Shown: positions 34,612 to 42,085, counted from the first letter of the stretch. The stretch is DNA of 42,189 nt from UBA12014 sp029248335 (GCA_029248335.1 JAQWJM010000061.1:1-42189); one strand, 5' to 3'. The notes: a model not told the origin generated them from the letters alone. Program-made: numbers and translations.

Positions 34612-34860
34612 TCAGCTCTTGTTGAGGTTCGTCTTGATGAACTCGATCGCTTCGCCGACGGTCTGGATCTTCTCGGCGTTCTCGTCGGGAATCGAGGTCT
34701 CGAACTCGTCCTCGAACTCCATGACCAGTTCGACGGTGTCGAGGCTGTCGGCGTTCAAGTCGTTCGTGAAACTCGTCTCTCGGGAGATTTCGGCGCGTTC
34801 GACGCCCATCTGCTCGGCGACGATATCGATCACTTTGGCTTCGATCTCGGCTTCGGTCAC
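34612..34860 (-). CDS. acpP: Acyl carrier protein
   Basis: The 82-residue acidic protein carries growing acyl chains. The phosphopantetheine attachment motif is NADSLD with Ser39, in a four-helix-bundle sequence of standard length. The start is GTG at 34860 with AGGAG eight bases upstream. It has its own -10 box (34908-34913) and follows a hairpin after fabG, so it is likely transcribed both from an upstream promoter and from its own, in keeping with the high demand for ACP. Confidence 0.96.
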   Translation of the reverse strand: MTEAEIEAKVIDIVAEQMGVERAEISRETSFTNDLNADSLDTVELVMEFEDEFETSIPDENAEKIQTVGEAIEFIKTNLNKS

Positions 34861-34907
34861 GGGTCGGTCTCCTGGAGGGCCCTTCTGGGGCGTGCTCGAT
34901 GGATGGA

Positions 34908-34913
34908 ATGATA
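34908..34913 (-). promoter_or_regulatory. -10 box of an internal acpP promoter
   Basis: On the minus strand TATCAT (five of six consensus positions) precedes the acpP GTG by 47 bases, leaving room for a leader and the AGGAG ribosome-binding site. The -35 position holds CACAGG, a weak match. Confidence 0.4.
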
Positions 34914-34922
34914 CCGTTGGAA

Positions 34923-34943
34923 GGCCTCCCCCTGTGGGAGGCC
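34923..34943 (-). terminator. Hairpin between fabG and acpP, possible attenuator
   Basis: An 8-bp perfect stem (34923-34930 with 34936-34943) with a five-base loop lies 33 bases after the fabG stop. In the minus-strand transcript it is followed only by TTCC, so it may terminate partially or protect the mRNA end. The opposite strand has a TTTT run a few bases on, but no gene ends there. Confidence 0.4.
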
Positions 34944-34976
34944 CGTGGTTTTCCGGCCCGAAGCCGGATCAGTGGA

Positions 34977-35717
34977 TCAGAGGGCGAGGCCGCCGTCGAC
35001 CACCAGGACCTGCCCGGTGACGTAGGACGCTTCCTCGGAGGCGAGGAAGGCGACGGCGGATGAGATGTCCGAGGGTTCGCCGAGGCGTCGGGCCGAGATC
35101 CGCTTGACCATCTCCTGCTCGAGGAGGGGCACCATCGCCTCGGTCATGTCGGTCTTGATGAAACCCGGCGCGACCACGTTCGCGGTGATGCCCTTGCCGC
35201 CGAGTTCCTTGGCGACGGTCTTGGTGAGGCCGATCATGCCGGCCTTGGCGGCGGCGTAGTTGGCCTGTCCCGGGTTGCCCGTGACGCCGCTCACCGAGCC
35301 GATGTTGACGATTCTTCCGTAGCGGCCCTTCATCATGGGACGCGCGGCGGCACGGCAGGCCACGAACGTGGACCGAAGGTTCACGTTCACGACGTCGTCG
35401 AAATCCTCGTCGCTCATCCGCATCAGGAGCCCGTCCCGGGTGATGCCGGCGTTGTTGACCAGGACGTCGAGGCGACCGGCGGTCTCCGCGACTTCTTCGA
35501 TCAATTCGCCGAGGGCGTTCGCTTCCCCGATGTCGCACACCCGGAATTCCGCGGAGCCGCCGGCGGTCACGATCTCCTCGACCAGCGACTGGAGCGGGTC
35601 GGCGGATCGTGCGATCGCCATCACGTGCATTCCGTCCGCGGCGAGTCGACCGGCGATGGCCCGTCCAAGTCCGCGGCTGGCGCCGGTCACGATGGCGAGG
35701 CGGTTTTCGATGGTCAG
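34977..35717 (-). CDS. fabG: 3-oxoacyl-ACP reductase (start uncertain)
   Basis: The enzyme reduces beta-ketoacyl-ACP with NADPH. The nucleotide-binding motif TGASRGLG, NNAG, the catalytic Ser in GSVSG, YAAAK (Tyr/Lys) and the C-terminal VDGGLAL are all present. From the CTG at 35717 the protein is 246 residues, the normal length. No ATG, GTG or TTG lies in this frame at the right place; CTG (35717) or ATC (35711) are the only choices near the first strand. The CTG overlaps the TGA of a 19-codon frame that begins at an ATG just after a promoter. One extra C in the seven-C run would fuse the two. The true N-terminus is therefore unsettled. Confidence 0.93.
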   Translation of the reverse strand: MTIENRLAIVTGASRGLGRAIAGRLAADGMHVMAIARSADPLQSLVEEIVTAGGSAEFRVCDIGEANALGELIEEVAETAGRLDVLVNNAGITRDGLLMRMSDEDFDDVVNVNLRSTFVACRAAARPMMKGRYGRIVNIGSVSGVTGNPGQANYAAAKAGMIGLTKTVAKELGGKGITANVVAPGFIKTDMTEAMVPLLEQEMVKRISARRLGEPSDISSAVAFLASEEASYVTGQVLVVDGGLAL

Positions 35718-35773
35718 GCTCCGGCGGGTGGGGGGGTTCGCCTCGCGTCGGCGAGGTAGTGGTGCAGCGGCAT
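35714..35773 (-). CDS. 19-residue frame upstream of fabG: leader peptide or displaced FabG N-terminus
   Basis: An ATG at 35773, 15 bases after the -10 box TACAAT, opens MPLHHYLADARR... and ends with a TGA that overlaps the CTG at the head of fabG (CTGA). The frame contains a run of seven C (35730-35736 on the plus strand as G). Adding one C puts this reading frame directly into FabG, giving a normal ATG start about 18 residues earlier. It may be a leader peptide coupled to fabG, a slippage-controlled start, or the sign of a one-base error in the sequence. Confidence 0.45.
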   Translation of the reverse strand: MPLHHYLADARRTPPPAGA

Positions 35774-35788
35774 GCTGCGCGACTCGGA

Positions 35789-35817
35789 ATTGTACAGATC
35801 CTCCCCGCTCCTGTCGC
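35789..35817 (-). promoter_or_regulatory. Promoter of fabG
   Basis: On the minus strand GCGACA (35817-35812) resembles a -35 box in four of six positions, and TACAAT (35794-35789) is a near-consensus -10 box, with a 17-base spacer. The expected start is near 35782, nine bases before the ATG at 35773. Confidence 0.6.
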
Positions 35818-35903
35818 GGGTGGACCGTCCTGGATCGGGTCCGAACCCGAGGGGCGGCGTCTCCGTGTCGCTCGTGGAATTCCTCGAAGCCTCGAAATGA
35901 GAA

Positions 35904-35935
35904 AGAACGCGGCCCCTCGAAGGAGGCCGCGTTCT
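35904..35935 (-). terminator. Rho-independent terminator after the fab-cluster lipoprotein gene
   Basis: An 11-bp stem (AGAACGCGGCC with its complement, 35904-35914 and 35925-35935) with a ten-base loop is followed, in the minus-strand transcript, by TTCTCATTTCG. It separates the rpmF-plsX-fabH-fabD-lipoprotein unit from the fabG promoter. Confidence 0.75.
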
Positions 35936-36005
35936 CTGGTGTTGCTCGCGGATGATCCGGATGATCGGACTCGTGCGACCCCGGCTTCACGCCGGGGCGT
36001 CGCGA

Positions 36006-36827
36006 TCACTTGGAGCCGGGGGCGAAACCGGGGTTGGGATCGATCTTCGGTCCCTTGGGTCGCTTTCGCTTGCCGGGTGCACCGGGGCCGCCACCGGGGC
36101 CGCCCGCAGGGGCGCCCATCGACGAATTGCCGGTCTCTTCCTCGGTGAAGTCCTGAGTCGGGATCTCGATGATCTCGTCCGGGGCGGTCGCCCGGGCCAT
36201 CTCGTCTTCGAGGATCTGGAACCAGGCGGCGATCCAGTCGTCCCCGCTGAGCCGGTTCATCATGTCCGGGGGCGACGGCTGGGCGTCGAACTCGGCGCCA
36301 TCGGAAGCGGGATCACCCGTGATCTCGAAGGCCCAGAGCTGGGGTTCGAACTGGTTGCCCACCATGAAGACGGCGAGAGCGCACTCTCCGACGACGGGGT
36401 GCGTCCCGGTTCGGACGTCGATGCCGATGATGTTGCTGGTCGCGGTCTTCCACTCGCCGGAATCCTCCAGCTCGCCGAGCACCATCGCGTCCATGCCGGA
36501 CATCATGCCCTTGAGACGCGAAGAGTCTCCGCGGGCGAACCCGTCGAAGAAGCGAAGCACGGCGATCCGTCCCTCGTCGTTGTCGGGTGCGAGATCCTCG
36601 GAGAGATTCACACGCGGGTCGATGCCGTACTGGGCCATCAGTTCGGAGATCGGCGTGACCTTCGGCGCCGGCGGGGCCGGCGGCGGCGGGGGAGGTGCCT
36701 TCTTCGCCACCGGCGCGGCCGGGGGCGGTGCAGGCTCGGAGCCGCAACCGGCGATGCCGAGCGAAAGCCCGGCGACGGCGGTCAGGCCGATGAAGTCACG
36801 AAACAGGTTTCGGGTCCGGTTGGTCAT
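36006..36827 (-). CDS. Lipoprotein of unknown function overlapping fabD
   Basis: I do not recognise this 273-residue protein. It has a lipoprotein signal ending in the lipobox GIAGC (Cys at residue 28), a Pro/Ala-rich linker (about 33-57), and an alpha/beta domain (about 58-225). The C-terminus (about 235-273) is Gly/Pro/Lys-rich and basic. The ATG at 36827 has GGAGG nine bases upstream and lies 32 bases inside the end of fabD in another frame, so the two are surely co-transcribed. It interrupts the usual fabD-fabG order of the fatty-acid cluster. A link between lipid synthesis and the envelope is possible but inferred. Confidence 0.75.
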   Translation of the reverse strand: MTNRTRNLFRDFIGLTAVAGLSLGIAGCGSEPAPPPAAPVAKKAPPPPPPAPPAPKVTPISELMAQYGIDPRVNLSEDLAPDNDEGRIAVLRFFDGFARGDSSRLKGMMSGMDAMVLGELEDSGEWKTATSNIIGIDVRTGTHPVVGECALAVFMVGNQFEPQLWAFEITGDPASDGAEFDAQPSPPDMMNRLSGDDWIAAWFQILEDEMARATAPDEIIEIPTQDFTEEETGNSSMGAPAGGPGGGPGAPGKRKRPKGPKIDPNPGFAPGSK

Positions 36828-37761
36828 GGCTGGTGACCTCCACGGTTTTATCGATTCGGCGGAAGAGCCCCTTCAGCACCTTGCCGGGGGCGAGCTCGTG
36901 GATACGTGGCCGCTCGTCTTCGGGAGTCCCCGAAATCGACTCGGCCAGATCCGCACAGTTCGACGACCATCGTACAGGAGTCGTCAATTGTTCGATCAAT
37001 CGTTGCCTCAGAAGTTCCGGATTATCAGGATCGTGGGGCTTTCCGGTGACATTCGAATACACCACGGTCGAGAGTGGCTGGAAATCCACTTCGGCGAGCG
37101 CCTCGGCCATTCCCTCGGCCGCGGGGGCCATCAGGGGGCTGTGGAACGCACCCGCCACCGAGAGGGCGGTGGCTCGAACGCCCATCTCGCCGGCCGCGGT
37201 GACGGCTCGTTCGCAGGCGGTCCGGGAACCTGAAATCACGATCTGGCCCTTGGCGTTGAAATTGGCGGGCACGAGGACGTCATCACCTCGGGCCGCATCG
37301 CAGACCGCCTCGGCCTGGGTTTCATCCGCACCGATCAACGCGACCATCCCGCCGTCAGACGCTTCCGCCGCCTCCTGCATCAACCGACCCCGGGTGGCCA
37401 CGAGCTTGAGCCCGTCGCGGAATCCGAAGGCGCCGGCGAGATGGAGGGCGGTGTACTCGCCGAGCGAGAGTCCGAGCGTCGCGTGGAGATCGGCGTTGCC
37501 CCAGCCGTCGAGCAGTCCCTGGTAGCTCGCCACCGCGGCGGTGAAGAGGGCCGGCTGGCTGACGTCGGTCCGGTTCAGGGTCTCGGCCGGACCATCGAAG
37601 CAGACGCTGGTGAGCGAGCCGATCGATCCGAGGTCGACGACCTCGTCGGCGGCGGCGAACGTCTGGGCGGCGGCGGGGTGGGCGTCCATCCAGCCCTTCC
37701 CCATGCCGACGACCTGGGCCCCTTGTCCGGGGCAGAGCAGGACGACCTTGGGCTTGTTCAT
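36796..37761 (-). CDS. fabD: Malonyl-CoA:ACP transacylase
   Basis: The 321-residue enzyme loads malonyl groups onto ACP. PGQGAQ opens the protein, the catalytic Ser99 sits in GLSLGEY, Arg124 is at the expected spacing of 25, and His207 in AGAFHSP completes the site. The residue before the catalytic Ser is Leu98, where E. coli has His in GHSLGEY; the rest of the elbow is kept. The start is the ATG at 37761 with GGAG ten bases upstream; a longer frame from 37788 is unlikely. The stop lies inside the following lipoprotein gene. Confidence 0.94.
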   Translation of the reverse strand: MNKPKVVLLCPGQGAQVVGMGKGWMDAHPAAAQTFAAADEVVDLGSIGSLTSVCFDGPAETLNRTDVSQPALFTAAVASYQGLLDGWGNADLHATLGLSLGEYTALHLAGAFGFRDGLKLVATRGRLMQEAAEASDGGMVALIGADETQAEAVCDAARGDDVLVPANFNAKGQIVISGSRTACERAVTAAGEMGVRATALSVAGAFHSPLMAPAAEGMAEALAEVDFQPLSTVVYSNVTGKPHDPDNPELLRQRLIEQLTTPVRWSSNCADLAESISGTPEDERPRIHELAPGKVLKGLFRRIDKTVEVTSHDQPDPKPVS

Positions 37762-37858
37762 GTCGAGTGTCTCCGGGGCGTCCTCCACGTCCGTCGCCGG
37801 GCGGCGGGGCGTGAAGACGCATGAGCGTTGGATTCGAATCGCGGAGGTGTCGCGGGGA

Positions 37859-38878
37859 TCAGTGTCGCCAGACCGAACTGGCCCAGGTCATGCCGCCGCC
37901 GAACGCGACGAGCATGGTGGGTTTCGATTCGTCGATGCGACCGGCCTTTCGCATCTGGTCGAGGCACAGGCCCACCGAGCCGGCGGAACTGTTCCCGAAC
38001 CGGTCGATGTTCACGTAGACCTTGTCTTCAGGCAGGCCGAGCTTCTCGACGGCGCTCTCGATGATCCGGGCGTTCGACTGATGGCAGATGAACGCACCGA
38101 ATTCGTCGGGCTGGAGGCCGGTCTTCTCGAAGGCGTCCTTGATCGCCCGCTGGAAACGGGTGACCGCGAACTTGTAGACCTCCCGGCCGTTCATCCGCAG
38201 GTTCCCGAGCTTGATCGGGTTGTCCTCGTCGCCCTCGGCGATCTGCGACGCCTTGCGCGGGATGTAGAGCGAGGGCCAGCCCCGTCCGTCCGCCTGAAGC
38301 GACTGGTAGACGGAGCCCCGGGTCGGATCATCGACCGCCTCGAGCACCGCGGAGCCCGCGGCGTCGCCGAAGAGGATCGAGACCGATCGGTCGTCGTAGT
38401 CGATGATCGAACTCATGCAGTCGCATCCCACGATGAGGATGCGATTCGCCCGTCCGACCCGGATGAGGCTGTCGGCGAGGTTCAAGGCGTACATGAACCC
38501 GCAGCAGGCCGCGGTGATGTCGAACGCCCCGGCCGGGGTCGCCCCGAGCTTGCCGGCGATCCGGGCCGCGGTCGAGGGGCAGGTCATCTCCATGGTGACC
38601 GTCGCGACGATCACGAGATCCACGTCGGCGCCGGTGAGTCCGGCGTCCTCGAGCGCGCGGGTCGCGGCCTTTTCCGAGAGCCAGAGCGTGCCTTCGCCCT
38701 TTTCAGGATCGCAGATGCGCCGTTCGCGGATCCCCGTGCGCTGCTGGATCCATTCGTCGCTGGTGTCCATCATCTTCGCGAGGTCGTGGTTGCTGAGCAC
38801 GCGATCGGGAACGGCGGACCCGGTTCCCGCGATTCGAACCCCGCGGTTGAATCCCGCAGTGAGGTCGGATGCGTTCAT
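37859..38878 (-). CDS. fabH: Beta-ketoacyl-ACP synthase III
   Basis: The 339-residue enzyme starts fatty-acid synthesis by joining acetyl-CoA to malonyl-ACP. Catalytic Cys125 in TAACCGF, His266 in CHQSN and Asn296 in FGNSSAGS form the KAS III triad, and GFGGGM... near the end matches the C-terminal loop. The extra Cys126 beside the catalytic one is unusual but adjacent to the normal position. The ATG overlaps the plsX stop by four bases (ATGA), so translation is coupled. There are 97 bases before fabD without a clear promoter. Confidence 0.95.
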   Translation of the reverse strand: MNASDLTAGFNRGVRIAGTGSAVPDRVLSNHDLAKMMDTSDEWIQQRTGIRERRICDPEKGEGTLWLSEKAATRALEDAGLTGADVDLVIVATVTMEMTCPSTAARIAGKLGATPAGAFDITAACCGFMYALNLADSLIRVGRANRILIVGCDCMSSIIDYDDRSVSILFGDAAGSAVLEAVDDPTRGSVYQSLQADGRGWPSLYIPRKASQIAEGDEDNPIKLGNLRMNGREVYKFAVTRFQRAIKDAFEKTGLQPDEFGAFICHQSNARIIESAVEKLGLPEDKVYVNIDRFGNSSAGSVGLCLDQMRKAGRIDESKPTMLVAFGGGMTWASSVWRH

Positions 38879-39924
38879 GTCTTGATTTCTCTCGCGGACG
38901 GATTTTCGGACGATTCCTGGCCGACCGAGGCGAGCGTCTCGGTGATCGCCTGGTTCACCCCGCTCCGGACGAACTCCTGGCCCCGGCGGATCGCGTTGGT
39001 GATGGTTCGACCGACCGCGGAACCGTGGGCGATCATGCAGACGCCGTTCACGCCGAGCAGCGGCGCGCCGCCGTACTCGTGGTAGTCGTGCTTGCTGTAG
39101 AGACTCTTCACGACCGGCTCGAATCGCATCGCGAGTTCCGGATCGATTTCGAAGACCTCGGTCGCGATCGCCTTGAAGATCCCCGCGGAGAGGCCTTCGG
39201 CGAGCTTGATCATCACGTTGCCGACGATCCCGTCGGTGACCACCACGTCGGCATCGCCGTCGAAGACGCCGCGGCCTTCGACGTAGCCGATGAAGTTCGT
39301 CGCTTCGGAGTCGCGGAGCATGTCGCGGGCGAACTTGAGATCCGCCGTGCCCTTGGCCTCCTCGCCGCCGACGTTCATCAGACCGACCCGCGGGTTCTCG
39401 ATGCCGAGGATCCGCTGGGCGTAGATCGACCCCATCGCGCCGTACTGGGCGAGGTGGTGGGGCTTCGGTTCGATGTTCGCGCCGACGTCGATCAGGACGA
39501 TCGGTCCGCTGAAGGTCGGCACGGTGACCGCGATGCCCGGGCGATGGACGTTGCGGAGTCGCCGCATGTTCATCTGCGCCGCGGTGACGCAGGCACCGGT
39601 GTTTCCCGCGGAGATCCAGCAGTCCAGCCGGTCGTCGCCGGCCTTCGGACCGCTCATCTTCGAGAGCCTCGCGATGGAGCTCTTCCGCTTGTTGCGAACG
39701 GCCTCCACCGGGGACTCGCTCATCCCGATGGTCTCCTCGCAGTGCAGGATCTCGAGATGGTCGTCGTTGACCCCGCGCTCGACGAGCGCCTCGGCGATCT
39801 CCGACTCGTCCCCTGCGAGGATGAGTCGGTCGTCCGATTCGAGCAGTTCGATCGCGTCGAAACAGCCCTTGAGGATTTCATGAGGGGCGTTGTCGCCACC
39901 CGTAACGTCGATGCCGATGCGCAT
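38875..39924 (-). CDS. plsX: Phosphate acyltransferase PlsX
   Basis: The 349-residue protein converts acyl-ACP to acyl-phosphate, the first step of phospholipid synthesis by the PlsX/PlsY route. Family landmarks appear in order: IGIDVTGGDNAP at the N-terminus, ISAGNTGA, IDVGAN, NVGGEEAKG, DVVVTDGIVGNV and YGGAPLLGVNG. Length is standard. It follows rpmF by 76 bases and overlaps fabH by four, the conserved rpmF-plsX-fabH arrangement of many bacteria. Confidence 0.96.
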   Translation of the reverse strand: MRIGIDVTGGDNAPHEILKGCFDAIELLESDDRLILAGDESEIAEALVERGVNDDHLEILHCEETIGMSESPVEAVRNKRKSSIARLSKMSGPKAGDDRLDCWISAGNTGACVTAAQMNMRRLRNVHRPGIAVTVPTFSGPIVLIDVGANIEPKPHHLAQYGAMGSIYAQRILGIENPRVGLMNVGGEEAKGTADLKFARDMLRDSEATNFIGYVEGRGVFDGDADVVVTDGIVGNVMIKLAEGLSAGIFKAIATEVFEIDPELAMRFEPVVKSLYSKHDYHEYGGAPLLGVNGVCMIAHGSAVGRTITNAIRRGQEFVRSGVNQAITETLASVGQESSENPSAREIKT

Positions 39925-40000
39925 GTTGAAGAGCGTATCCGCTTCGGGATCCGCTCGCGCGTCCCGGAGCCTTGATGACAGGACCTTCGTCTCGGAAACG

Positions 40001-40189
40001 TCAGGCGGTGGGCTTGGTGGGCTTCACCTGCAGACCGGGTCGCACGTAGCCGCATTCCCGGCAGGCGGTGTGGGGGCGCTTCGCGCCACCGCAGTTCGGG
40101 CAGAGGACGGTGTGGGTCCGATCGATCGCGTCGTGGGACCGACGGCGTCGGGTGCGGCCGGGGGACTGTCGAAAAGCGGGGACGGACAT
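40001..40189 (-). CDS. rpmF: 50S ribosomal protein L32
   Basis: The 62-residue protein has the L32 N-terminus (MSVPAFRQSPGRTRRRRSH) and a zinc ribbon, CPNC followed nine residues on by CREC. The start is the ATG at 40189 with AGGA nine bases upstream; a longer in-frame extension is not supported. It opens the plsX-fabH-fabD operon and is driven by a near-consensus promoter about 80 bases upstream. The family form that keeps all four cysteines is zinc-dependent. Confidence 0.93.
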   Translation of the reverse strand: MSVPAFRQSPGRTRRRRSHDAIDRTHTVLCPNCGGAKRPHTACRECGYVRPGLQVKPTKPTA

Positions 40190-40268
40190 CGTCGGTGTTC
40201 CTGGATCGAGAAGATCGGAGAATGCGGTCGGCGGCCCGCGGGCACGAGAGTGCTCGGGGGAATCGGAT

Positions 40269-40297
40269 AGATTACGGAGCCCCCGATGGGGTGTCAA
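40269..40297 (-). promoter_or_regulatory. Strong promoter of the rpmF-plsX-fabH-fabD operon
   Basis: On the minus strand TTGACA (40297-40292), a perfect -35 box, is followed after 17 bases by TAATCT (40274-40269), giving a transcription start near 40262 and a leader of about 70 bases. On the opposite strand TAGATT (40268-40273) overlaps the -10 box and could serve rnhA, making a divergent pair. Confidence 0.75.
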
Positions 40298-40341
40298 GGA
40301 ATCTCAAGACGCCCCTCGATTGGGGAAGGAACCTGCGAACG

Positions 40342-40818
40342 ATGTCAGAATCAGGCTATCGACTCTATACCGACGGTGGGGCGGCCCCGAATCCCGGACC
40401 GGGCGGGTGGGCATTCGTCCTGATGACCCCCCAGAATGAACGGCAGGAGGCATTCGGGGGCGAGGCGGACTCGACCAACAATCGGATGGAGCTCACTGCG
40501 GTGATTCGAGGGTTCGAAGCCGCACTGGCCCATGCGACCACCGAGAAACCGGTGATCGAGCTGGTCGCGGACAGCAAATACGTCCTTCAGGGCATCGAGG
40601 AGTGGATGGCGGGCTGGAAGGCCCGCGGCTGGATGAAGGCGGGAAAGCCGGCCAAGCCGGTTCTTAACGTCCTGTTGTGGAAGGAGTTGGATGCCTTGGT
40701 ATCCCAGCTCGACCTCACCTGCACCTGGGTCCGGGGGCATACCGGGCACGTGGAGAACGAGCGATGCGACGCCCTTGTAAAGGATGGCATCCGGAGCATC
40801 GGTGGCACCGTGGAGTGA
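40342..40818 (+). CDS. rnhA: Ribonuclease HI
   Basis: The 158-residue enzyme cleaves RNA in RNA-DNA hybrids. The four acidic metal ligands are in place: Asp11 in YTDGG, Glu50 in NRMELTA, Asp77 in ADSKY and Asp143 in NERCDALV, with the catalytic His loop RGHTGH at 131-136. The basic protrusion (AGWKARGWMKAGK) of E. coli-type RNase HI is present. The start is the ATG at 40342 with AAGGA upstream; the longer frame from 40195 would extend into the rpmF promoter region and is rejected. Confidence 0.95.
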   Translation: MSESGYRLYTDGGAAPNPGPGGWAFVLMTPQNERQEAFGGEADSTNNRMELTAVIRGFEAALAHATTEKPVIELVADSKYVLQGIEEWMAGWKARGWMKAGKPAKPVLNVLLWKELDALVSQLDLTCTWVRGHTGHVENERCDALVKDGIRSIGGTVE

Positions 40819-40863
40819 GCGGTCCGCATGAATTGTGGATGCCCGTCCCGGCGGATTCGATCC

Positions 40864-40892
40864 TTGCCCTTCGAGCGGGCTCCCGGTATCCT
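40864..40892 (+). promoter_or_regulatory. Promoter of rpsL-rpsG
   Basis: TTGCCC (40864-40869) and TATCCT (40887-40892) are separated by exactly 17 bases and lie 53 bases before the rpsL ATG. The promoter lies just after the rnhA stop codon. Confidence 0.65.
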
Positions 40893-40945
40893 TTCGGGCT
40901 CGCTCCATTTCCCGGGGCGTGCCGACCCGACTGACTGAGAACTGC

Positions 40946-41320
40946 ATGCCGACCATCAATCAACTCGTACGCAAGCCCCGACGCCCCCAGCCCGTGAAGT
41001 CGAAGGTCAAGGACCTCGACGCGTGCCCGCAGCGACGTGGTGTCTGCCTCCAGGTCCGGACCGTGACGCCGAAGAAGCCGAACTCGGCCCTTCGCAAGGT
41101 GGCTCGTGTCCGACTCTCCAACGGCAAGGAAATCACCGCGTACATCGGTGGTGAAGGCCACAACCTGCAGGAGCACTCCATCGTGCTCGTGCGTGGTGGA
41201 CGAGTCCGCGACCTTCCCGGCGTCCGGTACCACGTGGTCCGTGGCTCGCTCGACTGCCTCGGCGTCGACGGTCGCCAGCAGGGCCGCTCGAAGTACGGCG
41301 TCAAGCGCGGCAAGAAGTGA
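40946..41320 (+). CDS. rpsL: 30S ribosomal protein S12
   Basis: The 124-residue protein is S12, part of the decoding centre. The decoding-loop motif TPKKPNSALRK and GGRVRDLPGVRYH, with the Asp that is methylthiolated in some bacteria, are intact. The Lys residues whose change gives streptomycin resistance have their usual identity. The start is the ATG at 40946. A GVDGRQQGR segment replaces the longer Lys-rich stretch of E. coli before SKYGVKR. rpsG follows after 226 bases. Confidence 0.96.
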   Translation: MPTINQLVRKPRRPQPVKSKVKDLDACPQRRGVCLQVRTVTPKKPNSALRKVARVRLSNGKEITAYIGGEGHNLQEHSIVLVRGGRVRDLPGVRYHVVRGSLDCLGVDGRQQGRSKYGVKRGKK

Positions 41321-41385
41321 GCCCGACGCTTCATTCATGATTCAATCGGGACCACGCGTCCCATTCATCTTCCCCCGAGGGGGAT

Positions 41386-41405
41386 CGCGACGAACGTTCG
41401 TCGCG
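41386..41405 (+). promoter_or_regulatory. 20-base perfect palindrome between rpsL and rpsG
   Basis: CGCGACGAAC at 41386-41395 is followed immediately by its reverse complement, forming a perfect palindrome; with flanking GGGA and TCCC (one bulged base) the stem grows to about 14 bp. There is no T-run, so it is not a simple terminator. Its place in the S12-S7 gap is where E. coli S7 binds its mRNA. Confidence 0.55.
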
Positions 41406-41546
41406 TCCCACGGGACACAATCCATCGGCAAGTAATCGCGGTCATCCAGACCCCGGGAATCCCCAAGTCCCAGACCGCGATGAACGAAGGTTCCATTCGA
41501 CCCGGCGACGGCGAGAAGGAACGGACGAGCCGTAAGGAGTCGACAC

Positions 41547-42047
41547 ATGGCCGGTCGTATCACCAAGGCGGACGCTCAGCTCAAGCCCGATCCCAAGTTC
41601 GGGGATCTGGTCCTCGCGCGATTCATCAACTGCATGATGCTCGGGGGCGGCAAGGCGACCGCGTTCCGGCTTGTCTACAACGCGTTCGACGAGATCCAGA
41701 AGCGCCTCGACGACGGCAAGGCCCCTGACCTGCCGCCCACCGCCCTCGAGGTCTTCCACCTCGCGCTCGACAACGTCCGGCCGCAGGTCGAAGTCCGGTC
41801 GAAGCGGGTCGGTGGTGCGAACTACCAGGTCCCGATGCAGCTCAACCGACGACGTCAGCAGTCGCTGACCTTCCGCTGGATCATCGTCGCGGCCCGCGAG
41901 GAACGCGGCAAGCAGATCCACATGCGACTCGCGAAGGAACTCTGGGACGCCGCCCACAACGAGGGCAAGGCCGTCACCACCCGCGAGAACACGCACCGCA
42001 TGGCCGAGGCCAACCGGGCCTTCGCCCACTTCGGTCGCAGTCGCTGA
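41547..42047 (+). CDS. rpsG: 30S ribosomal protein S7
   Basis: The 166-residue protein is S7, which nucleates the small-subunit head. RSKRVGGANYQVP and the C-terminal THRMAEANRAFAHF are the family signatures. It is about ten residues longer than E. coli S7, mostly through internal insertion and its N-terminus. The ATG at 41547 has AAGGAG seven bases upstream, one of the best ribosome-binding sites in the window. A strong terminator follows, so fusA and tuf are not part of this transcript. Confidence 0.96.
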   Translation: MAGRITKADAQLKPDPKFGDLVLARFINCMMLGGGKATAFRLVYNAFDEIQKRLDDGKAPDLPPTALEVFHLALDNVRPQVEVRSKRVGGANYQVPMQLNRRRQQSLTFRWIIVAAREERGKQIHMRLAKELWDAAHNEGKAVTTRENTHRMAEANRAFAHFGRSR

Positions 42048-42085
42048 TCGCGAGCACCTCGAAGCAGAGGTCACCAGGAACGAAC

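Noticed and set aside
33262..34911. A 549-codon plus-strand open frame opposite fabF and acpP
   Set aside because: It overlaps two certain genes, has no motif, and its composition is that of a mirrored frame.
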